64,000 nt of DNA, taken from assembly GCF_014633365.1 (NCBI RefSeq), contig NC_068341.1, forward strand, positions 19,822,339 to 19,886,338. Direction: 5' to 3'. A model generated the notes under the pieces. That model did no database searches. It saw only the letters and a list, made by a program, of their open reading frames with translations, and was not told the DNA's origin. The DNA comes from Diospyros lotus (taxonomy: Eukaryota > Streptophyta > Magnoliopsida > Ericales > Ebenaceae). Position numbers and translations under genes: made by a program. Below, piece by piece: positions 55,437 through 64,000 of this stretch (the stretch's first letter is position 1; the number at the start of each line of letters is the position of its first letter).

Positions 55437-58400
55437 TGTGAGACCCCCACCCGGATACCCTAGCCAAGCAGAAGAACCCGAGCAAGAGCCCCATAAGGGG
55501 TAAAGAAAATAAAAAGAAACTACCCTGACCTGCCATGCATGCTCAACTAGGATCACCTGAACTCATACTAAAGAAATAACAGCGGAAGCATAACTCACAT
55601 CCTAGGCATGCATATAAAAGATAACCGGTCACAGGGTTACATGGTATATACATATACACATACAAAACCGTGCCAAGTACTCAAAAGCTAAATATCCATG
55701 GCACAAAATCACAAGATTTATACCAAACCAGGATTTACAAGGACTGCCTTGTACACCACCAGGATTTACTAGTCTTGTCCCCACACTTAGCCTTGCCCTT
55801 CCCTGGAATGAAGAAAAGCAAGAGTGAGTCACAAGACTCAGGAAAGCATATAAAAAATGAAAGGCTGACAAGAGTAAGGAAGCTAGAGATTACTCGCACC
55901 CAAGTGCAAAACTCATGCAAAGCATGACAACCAACCATACCTCAGATGTCCATGAATCATATGACAGATATACAAAAGCATTGCATAGTAAAATATGCAC
56001 ATACTAGTCATTGGGGCCCACATAAGACACACAGGACCCAAGTCCCTATCACAAACCTGTCACTGCCTTGAAAGGAAGAATAAATAACTCACTGAGCCAA
56101 AGCTCTCTCGGGTCGGCGCGATCGAAACCCGGAACAACACGCTAAACACATCTATAATCACATCACAAGATAATTGACCATAAAATCTAGCACGCCAACT
56201 GCGTCCATAAACCTGGCACACCAGCTGCGTTTGTAAACCCATCACAACACACCCACATGGTGCTAGTAACCATGCAATGCACAAATATAATGCAATGGTA
56301 TAATGAGCATAAATGTTGATACATAGCCCCCATAAAACCATGCATCAAGCCCTGCTCGCCCATATAGAAAATCACATACAATGCAGTGCTTGTGTCTAAA
56401 TATAATATAGAGACATAATGAGCATAAATGATGATACATAGCCCCCATAAAACCATGCATCAAGCCCTGCTCACCCCACTAGGAAGACACATCTAATGTA
56501 ATATGTCTGTGGCCAAGCACACCAGTCACATGAAGCCCCAAAATGCATATTCCCAAGCCCTTGCATGCATTTGAATTGAAAATATATTGAAAATAAAAGA
56601 AAACACATGCAAATACTCCCGGCCATGACAACCTTTAGCGAGAATCTGCCCACAGTACCCTAGCTTCATTCCACAATACACCTAAACTAAGCACTACCCA
56701 AGGATGACCTAACTTCATTCCATGAAGGAAATAGAGAGTGAACAAACTCTCCCAAGCCATTTTGGAGACTCAATACATTATCCAGACTAATCTTCGAAAG
56801 ACATAAAAGTCATCAAAGAGGAATTCTCCTAAAGTCACCTATAAGTCTCCACTGACCCAACCAAGTTAACCCCAAACTGATAATGACAATCGCCAAATCG
56901 AGAAGCCATGGATTGACTACTGACCTCATGTTCATCTCTTTCTAATTTAACTTCTTTGTAACACAAACCCATTTCTCCTTACCTGTCCAAAAACATTTTA
57001 AATCCTAATGTCAATAGATAAAACCACTCCCACAGAGTCTTGTCCATGTGCATATAGGTATGGTAGAAGGCTGTGTAACCCAATTATCTTCTAGGGCATA
57101 TACTCAACCTTAAACTTAATCCATTTTTCTATGCATCTCGACCACTTATACATTTATAAATATATATTTATATGACACACCTTGCCAACAGGGTCTTGGC
57201 TGTATACACAGAAACCCCATGCAAACTAAACTCATCCTTCTACCAAGCCTAATATTTATATGGTTCTTGACCGTATATATATATATATACATATGCTCAC
57301 CACTCTCCATGTTAACAAGGCACTATATATATAAACATGCATTTGAAATGATAGAATAATGGAAATAAAGGACACACATACAAACAGTCTCGGCCCCCAG
57401 CTCTAGCTTATGAGATCTCACCTTCATTTCATAATAAATTGGAGAAGGAACTAACTCTCTATAGACCCATTCAAAACCCTTCCCGAAACCAACCTAATCT
57501 AGTATAACCACCACCCCACGAATAAAGTCCAACCCACAAAGTTGGAAAAAAACATAGAGGGTAGCTTGCATAGGGAAGAAAAGAAAGAAAAAAGATATGC
57601 CAAAATGGAGAAAACCAAACATATAAGAATAAAAGCTTACATCGAGTAGAAATGAGAAAGAACTTGCAAGAAGGGGGGGGAAAGAACTTGCTTGCACCGA
57701 GAATTAAACCTCCGTCCTCTTCTTCTTCTTTTTCTTCTTTTCTAGTCTCGGCCAACTCTCTACAAAAAAACCCCTTCTCTCAATATTCCCTCTGATTATA
57801 TAGGCAAAGGAAAGAGATAGAGAATAATAAGCTTAGACACGTGAGAAGCATGAAGGAAATGTCCTCCAACATGTCGTTTGGAAAAATAGAGGTCAAGAAA
57901 ATGGCTTGGGAACTCGTTCCTAGAAACATGCATTCTCTGGATTAAGAAGATATCCGGATGCCTAGGCCTATATCCGAATATGAGAAGCTTTAAATGAAAA
58001 ACGCAAATTCTGGACAGATTCAACACCCTTTCGAATTCTGGGAATAACTCTCTCTTCCTAGCTCCGATTGAGGTGATTCAAGATGCTATCGAAAGTCAAG
58101 AGAAAGATATAGATCTTTCATGTTTTGAGTTTTGAGATTCAAGTTGAATCAAGGTCAAAATCGAGTTACAAGGTAAAAATCGCACACTGAAAACATAGGC
58201 TATTCAAATCACTCACTCCCATTCGAATCACTCACTGTAGCATTTGAATCACACTAAAAAAACTCACAAAACTCATCTGAATTAGCCTCATTCGAATCAC
58301 TCACTGTAGCATTCGAATCACACTCACAAAACTCACAAAAATGTATATTCTGGACAAATTCGACACCCTTTTGAATTCTGGGAATAACTCTCTCATGCTA

Positions 58401-58980
58401 GTTTAGATTGAGGTAATTCAAGATATTATATGGAAAGAAAAGAGAAATATCTACAACTTTCATGTTTTAAGTTTTGAGAGATTCAAATTAAAACAAGGTC
58501 AAAATCAGGTTACAAAGGGAAACTAAATTTCTGAAACATGGGACATCCGAATGTAAAAGCTCATATCCAAATATCACCAAATCATATCCGAATATCACTC
58601 TAAAAAATTCAAAGAAGCCATTTGAATGAGCTACTGTAGCATCTACATAACACTCACATACACTTGGCTCAATTTCAATTTTGACTTCTTGCATCTAGAT
58701 GTCTCACCCCACATCCGGATGTCACTCACAAAAATTTAAAGAGACATCCGAATATGCCTCAAACCATTCGGATGCCTCCTGCCTATATCCGGATGCCTCA
58801 CCACCACATTTGGATATCCTAAGCTCATATTCAAATATTCATTAAATTCATTTGAATACTCCAAACATATACGCAACACTTAATTAATAATCGCCAAAAA
58901 CAACATATTAGACCTTATGACTAACCCACACAACCTCAAGACATGATACAACATTGCATAACTAAATTTGGGTAATTACA
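55437..58980 (-). mobile_element. Large Ty3/Gypsy solo LTR (minus strand), TSD AGTTT
   Basis: 3544 bp from TGTGAGACCCCCACC to TTTGGGTAATTACA, with perfect AGTTT on both sides (55432-55436 and 58981-58985). In reverse it has the landmark GAGTCTTGTGACTCAC and CATTCCAGGGAAGGGCAAGG (near 55790-55840). A 115-bp-spaced duplication (56304-56360 and 56419-56475) and a long array of ATTCGAAT/ATCCGAATAT/CATCCGGATG motifs (58190-58860) are inside. There is no internal region. Confidence 0.9.
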
Positions 58981-59898
58981 AGTTTAATTTAGTGGATTTG
59001 GAGTTTGGTGTTAGAATAGATGTAGGCAAGGAAGGGCCAAACTACTATAAATCCTTTGTATCTCTTGTGTATTTACTATTTTAAAGCATTGCATAGTAGT
59101 TTCATTAAAAAACTATTTTAGATAAAATCATATCTTGTTTATCATTCAGAAAATATTTTTAAGATTATCCAAATTTTTATTCACCCAACTCACCATTCTC
59201 TTGGATTTGTGGTTCCATATATATCAAAGTCTACTTAACAAGAGAGACAATTCTTCATCTTTGGATTCATAACGATAAAGAAAACCTTCAATGCTTTCAC
59301 CATCACCGTTGTGGCTCGAGCTAATGTAAATGACTTCTACGGGTTATCCTACTGGTTGTCTTATGTGGTTATTTAAGGGTTAACCTAGTGGTGGTGCCAT
59401 GGGGCAGAAGGAGGGATGGGTCAAATCTACGAGAGAATTTTTAGCTTTTACTTTATTTATATTAGACAAGTTTATCACTAAGGTCCATGTTAAAATCATT
59501 AAATGGGTAATTAAAGATTCCATCACTTTCGTTTACTAGTATTTCTTCCCCAAAGGCCATTTCAGCAATAGGTGCACTGCCAAAGTGACGAAGCTGATTG
59601 GCAAAATCTAAGTAAAAGGTGAAATGGTTTATCCCTCACACCCATTTTGCCACATACCTCCAACTTTGTATCATTAGGGTTATAACAGTTTATTTGTAAA
59701 GCTAACTAAGGCAGGAAGTCATAAATTATCAGATGGTAGGGACGTAATGGTCCTTTCAATGTGGTCAAAAGAGTAGATTGATTCTCTTCGCACTGCGTAA
59801 TCTCTCCTCATAATTGGAGAGTCCAATACGAGATCAAAACGCAAATGGTTATTATCTTAACTACTTCCATCTTGTCACCCAAAGAAAAGAAATATTAA
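58981..59898 (+). other. Continuation of a SIRE-like LTR, then unassigned DNA
   Basis: 58981-59230 reads like the right half of a SIRE-type LTR (GTGGATTTGGAGTTTGGTG, GATGTAGGCAAGGAAGGGCC, AACTACTATAAATCC, TTCATTAAAAAACTATTTT). The rest shows no gene or element ends. Confidence 0.5.
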
Positions 59899-60413
59899 GG
59901 CTGTGTTCTCTTTATTTTTTAATTTTTAGTTTTAAATTTTAAACTCATTTTTTGTTTTCTGTTTTGAAAGTCTATTTTTAGAAAATTAAAAATGTGTTCT
60001 CTTTTTATTTTGAAAAACTATTTCTCAAAATAGAAAATTAGAAAACGCGTTCTTTTTGAAATTTTAAAAATAATTTTTTAATGATATTTTATTCAATATA
60101 TTTGATTATTCAGTAAATTAAAAATATTTAGTGTTAATATATTATTAAAAATATATATATATATTTTAAAGTTAATGAATTTTGTAATATTTTTTCACAT
60201 TACAATAATAAAATAAATAAATAAATGTATTTTGAGTTTAGAGTTTATTTTGAATGAAAACACTCAAAACAACTTTTTGTTGTTTTGAGTTTTCTTTACA
60301 ATTTTTTTTATTTTCAAAAATGTATTTTTAAAAACAGTAAAAAGAATGTGTTTTCATTATTTTAGAAAATCAAAAATTAAAAATAACTTAAAAACAACAA
60401 AGAAAACGTAGTC
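59899..60413 (-). mobile_element. MITE copy 2 (515 bp), inverted relative to copy 1
   Basis: The ends are GGCTGTGTTCTCTTTA and the inverse of AAAGAAAACGTAGTC. The interior matches the reverse complement of 42692-43177 over nearly its whole length (shared ACTCAAAACAAC, TGAATAAAAT and AAATAAATAAAT blocks). TAA flanks both sides (59896-59898 and 60414-60416), a PIF/Harbinger-like target site. Confidence 0.85.
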
Positions 60414-61002
60414 TAAAATTCTTAAAAGAAAAAATATAAATCAATTATACCTTCAAATGTTTGCTTTTATACCAATTATAACAGCTTGCTTTCTAAAGGT
60501 GTTACAACCCTAGGAATTCAGGATAATTTTTTATAATTACACTTAAACTATGAAGTTTACTAAAAATTCTCTGTCTACCCCCTTAACATAACCTTTTCAA
60601 TAAAATTAAAATTAAGATAGGTAATCAAAATAATCCATGGAACATATTCTAGATCTTAACCTAATGAAAAATAAATTATTCATAAATTACGTATTTCATA
60701 GATATAACTAAGTTTCGATAGGTTATATAAGGTTCCAAATATAATAAGTACAAGACAAATTTGAGTCTTAAATAGAATGAATGCAATAAAATAGATTGAG
60801 TACAACTAATGAGGTTGATTAATAAGTGTGAAGGTCTAATCCACCATATTTTCCTTTCTCATGCACTATAACGAGGTTTTTGTCGATTCACTAAAATCGC
60901 CAATAAAAATGATTAATGTCGGTAATTTTTGTTATCACTAACAAAAAATGTCGTTAATAAAGACTATATTTCTTGTAATGCTAGCATGGGTTACTTGACA
61001 TG
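60414..61002. other. Unassigned DNA with a tiny CACTA-like inverted-end sequence
   Basis: No gene. A roughly 117-bp piece (60864-60980) begins CACTATAACGAGG and ends ATTTCTTGTAATG, reminiscent of CACTA termini, with inverted GTCGATTCACTAAAATCGCC and TGTCGTTAATAA words. The flanking triplets do not match. Confidence 0.3.
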
Positions 61003-61555
61003 TTTGAATATGTCACATTAAATCTTGAATCATTTAGTATTTTTAGAGGTTTAATTATCAAACATTTTTCCTAAGTTAAGATGCAGTTACGATGATCATC
61101 CATTAATCATTGCTTTAGAGGTAATGCAAATGATCCTTTAACCAACTTTTCATCTCTGTCGTGATTAAATAATGACATATATACAATTAGGTCAAGTAGC
61201 CCCAAGCTTACTGCAAACAATAACATAAATTTTTGGTGCATTACTTAATAAATTTGAATATGTTATATTAAATGTTGAATCATTTAGTAAGAATTTAAAA
61301 ATATTTTTATACATGAGTATCAGCATGATGTGACTTGACTTAGTTTTAAAAGTGTAATTGTCTAATATTTTTTCTCAAGTCAAGACACAGTTATGGCAAT
61401 CATCCATATACTGTCGCTTTGAAAATAATGCAAATGATCCTTTAGACTAACTTCCCATCCTCGTTGTAATCAAGTAATGACATATATGCAATTAGGCTAA
61501 GTAGCCCCATGCTTACTGTAAATAACACAAAGTTTTAGTGCCATAAATGTGACAA
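61003..61555 (+). repeat. Tandem duplication of 0.25-0.3 kb
   Basis: Two diverged copies (about 61003-61245 and 61247-61555) share TGAATCATTTAGTA, TAAGATGCAGTTA/CAAGACACAGTTA, AATGCAAATGATCCTTTA, TAATGACATATATGCAATTAGG and AAGTAGCCCCA-GCTTACTG in the same order. No ORF. Confidence 0.85.
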
Positions 61556-62039
61556 GTAACAATGCACATGAAATGAATAGAAATTTCAGGAAGAACCATG
61601 CACTTACCTTGAATTTTCTTACCAAAATGTGTTAACCTTGTAAGTCACGCTCCCAGAAAGGCAATAATTTCAATAAATTATTATTTTAGAATTTTTCTTT
61701 ATTATTTCTATTTTCTTCTATTTTTTTTTATTCTTTTCTGAAAAAACGACTTACCCCACATGCCTAGTCCATCCCATAGCTCGCTTGTGTGCCTACTATT
61801 GTGCTTGCACCTTGTCTAGAATCTAGTCATCAAATTGGTTTTTCCAATCATGCCTAATTTTATGGTGAGACGGAAATCTCACTTGAAACTTCACTAGAAT
61901 GCTCCCTGAAACCACATTTAAAACCCTTATGACCTCCTCTTTGAAAAGTTTTTTCAATTTCTCTAAACCTCAACTTGTGTCCTAACGTTGACCCTGAACC
62001 TATATTTACAAGCCAAACTCAACAAAATCCCTAACAAAA
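61556..62039. other. Unassigned intergenic DNA
   Basis: No ORF with recognisable domains and no element ends. It leads directly into the fold-back structure. Confidence 0.4.
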
Positions 62040-62531
62040 TCCACTTATCAAGACCTTTCTTGCCGAGAAATTCTATCCGCAACCCATGAAATTACTTTTC
62101 ACAACTCACTCCATGTAAAATGATCCACTAATTTTAAAATTCCAATTTTAACCCCAACTATAGCAGAGAGGAGAGAGAGAGTGTGGGTCGACTGCCATGA
62201 CTAACCCCTCCACACACACATATATATATACACACACGATTCGGCCATGACAGCCGCATAGAGAGAAATAAAGAGAGAGAGTGGGTTGGCCATGACTGAC
62301 TCACACACACATATATAGATATACACACACATATGGTCACGGCCATGGCAGTAGTCGGGGAACCCAGCGTTCCCCGACTCGGGGCGATGGTGGCGGTATC
62401 GCGGCCGCCACCATCATGACTGATGAAGACAGCGATGCTGCCATCGTCACCGAGGTGGGAAATGGTCGGGGCGGAGGTTTCAGAAACCTCCGCACCGCAA
62501 GGTGCGGGGCCATGGCCGCGGCCATGCTTTC

Positions 62532-62562
<31 letters not shown>

Positions 62563-63005
62563 AGTGTGTGTTGGGTTGAGTTTTATGGTCGCGACCATGC
62601 TCTGTGTGTGTATGAGTATGAGTATGTATATATATATATATGTATGTGGGTGTGTGTGTGTGTGAGTGTAAGTGTGTATATATATTTGTGTGTGTGTGTG
62701 GGTTGGCCATGGTCGACCCACTCTCTCTCTCTCTTTCTCTTTCTTTCTCTTTATGCTGCTGCCATGACCGAATCGTGTACGTGTATATATAGATATATGT
62801 ATGTGTGTGAGTGTGTGTATATATATATATATATATGTGTGGGGGGGGTCAGTCATGGCAACTGACCCACTCTCTCTCTCTCCTCTCTGCTATAGTTGGG
62901 GTTAAAATTAAAATTTTAAAATTAGTAGAGCATTTTATATGGAGTGAGTTATGAAAAGTAATTTCACGGATTACGGATAGAATTTCCCGTCTTGGCCTTT
63001 AAGAC
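62040..63005. repeat. Fold-back (palindromic) structure with microsatellite-rich arms and GC-rich hairpin centre
   Basis: The outer arms (about 62050-62185 and 62865-62995) are inverted copies: GGTTAAAATTGGAATTTTAAAATTAGT against GGTTAAAATTAAAATTTTAAAATTAGT, and TGAAATTACTTTTCACAACTCACTCCAT against its inverse. Inside each arm are units of the form (GA)n-TGGGT(C/T)GGCCATG-(CA)n(TA)n(CA)n, reversed on the other side. The centre (62335-62530) has nested short palindromes (CGGGGAACC/GGTTCCCCG-like, GGAGGTTTC/GAAACCTCC, GCACCGCAAGGTGC, GGCCATGGCC). The long ORFs here are a product of repeat symmetry, not genes. Confidence 0.85.
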
Positions 63006-64000
63006 TCAATATTATGTCAAATCTAAGCTAAATCTGGCAAATCAAAGGTTTAATAATTGCAAATTCCTATGCAATTTTTCAACAAAGAACTTCACTTTGA
63101 CATTTGACCATTCTCTATTTATTTTGGTTTCAGCAAGGATGCCTAGGCCAAGCATGGCCTAGGCTCGCAACCATTTAACTTAATCCCATCGTTGGAGAAT
63201 ATAAAAATTTCCTCTTTTTATCTTTCTTTTTCTTGCATTTGAACCCTTTGTAGGTGGGTCCTTAAGAATATAGAAATTCCTTCGGCTCCTATTTGATTTT
63301 GGCTTCTGAGTTTCCATTTCCTAAGTTTCAAAGCTTACATTAATGCCCCAATGGTCTTTGGAATATTGCATTGGTGCCCTAGAATCTTTTGAAAAATTAT
63401 GTTAATACCCTAATTACAAAATACTAAAATATTTTTGGGACTATTAATATGAAAAAATCAAACATTTTTGTATTTTTACGATTTTATCCAAACATTTCAA
63501 TTTAAAAATAGATGTCCGATTTGATCTATTGATTGTAATTTTATCCACGATTTGAATTCAATTTGAGAGTCGTGTGCTCCTGCTAGCATGGCATGCCGCT
63601 TGGTGTTTTAAAACATTTTAAGTAACCCCACTTTGACATGTAAAAAAAAAATAAAAAAGAAAATGTTAAATATATATAAGTTATATGTATATATATACAC
63701 AGAGAGAAAAAGCAAGGGATGACGAGAACGAAGCAAGCGGAGGACGGGGACGACGATGAAGGAGGATGCTGATGGCGATGGCTACGATGGCAACGACAAC
63801 AATCGATCTGGAAGCTAAAGGCAACGACTGATATGGGTTTCCTCTTTCTCATAACCACCTCACAGAAAGAAACCAACGCTCATATGCTCTTGTTGGTTGA
63901 TGACGTCCTTTGTCGGCTATCTCACCCTCATCATCAGTCGCTTAAGTCAACCCCATCGAAGTTAACAATCAGCCATCAAACTTTCAGACTCTAGATCGGC
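63006..64000. other. Unassigned end of window
   Basis: AT-rich DNA with a (TA)n run (63670-63698), then a GACGA/GATGG-rich patch (63720-63800). No supported gene. Confidence 0.4.

Noticed and set aside
62158..62865. ORFs of 232 aa (minus) and 149 aa (plus)
   Set aside because: They consist of translated (CA)n, (TA)n and (GA)n repeats inside the palindrome and have no domain.

Overview
This window is nuclear DNA of a flowering plant, most likely a eudicot. The evidence is the mass of plant-type LTR retrotransposons (Copia, Tat/Athila-like and chromovirus-type Ty3/Gypsy), CACTA, hAT and MITE DNA transposons, a Cassandra-type 5S-bearing LTR, AT-rich intergenic DNA with microsatellites, and one GC-rich F-box gene. 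There are no operons, CRISPR arrays or other bacterial features. Almost everything is transposable-element DNA inserted into older transposable-element DNA. I see one ordinary host gene, the F-box/kelch-type gene at 28095-29204.

Region 1 (1 to about 24.1 kb) is one degraded Copia element (plus strand) that has been opened repeatedly. Its reverse transcriptase/RNase H frame can be followed through 1-511, 2169-2484, 6149-6544 and 22026-22200. The gaps are a SIRE-like LTR, a 1.56-kb CACTA element (TSD GAA), a 2.1-kb Gypsy solo LTR (TSD TAATG) and a 15.5-kb Tat-like Gypsy element (6545-22025, TSD ATATT). That Gypsy element is itself split by a 10-kb Athila-like element (8350-18321, TSD ACAAC) and by a Cassandra-type solo LTR (19069-19294, TSD GAAGG).

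The most remarkable object is the 10-kb element at 8350-18321. It has near-identical 2.06-kb LTRs, a tRNA-Asp-type primer site and a nucleocapsid-like ORF, but no reverse transcriptase, RNase H or integrase. In their place it carries two intact, intron-free ORFs. One is a 181-aa protein with a basic stretch and a four-cysteine cluster resembling the nucleic-acid-binding proteins of plant Betaflexiviridae. The other is a 189-aa LONELY GUY (LOG) cytokinin-riboside-monophosphate phosphoribohydrolase. This looks like a young, non-autonomous retrotransposon that captured a cytokinin-activating enzyme and possibly a virus-derived gene.

Region 2 (24.1-46.5 kb) holds a cluster of Gypsy LTRs of 2-4 kb, mostly solo, around the F-box gene, plus an orphan Copia LTR with primer site, a 1.1-kb TIR element, a MITE and a 26-nt C homopolymer. 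Region 3 (44.9-55 kb) has a decayed hAT transposase fused to the 3' half of a chromovirus (integrase, chromodomain, PPT, 3' LTR), which is split by another solo LTR and apparently sits inside an older element's 5' LTR. Region 4 (55-64 kb) has a 3.5-kb solo LTR, a second inverted copy of the MITE, a 0.25-0.3-kb tandem duplication and a roughly 1-kb fold-back palindrome at 62.0-63.0 kb.

All assignments come from reading motifs, terminal repeats and target-site duplications by eye. Family names, similarity statements and percentages are not the result of database searches.
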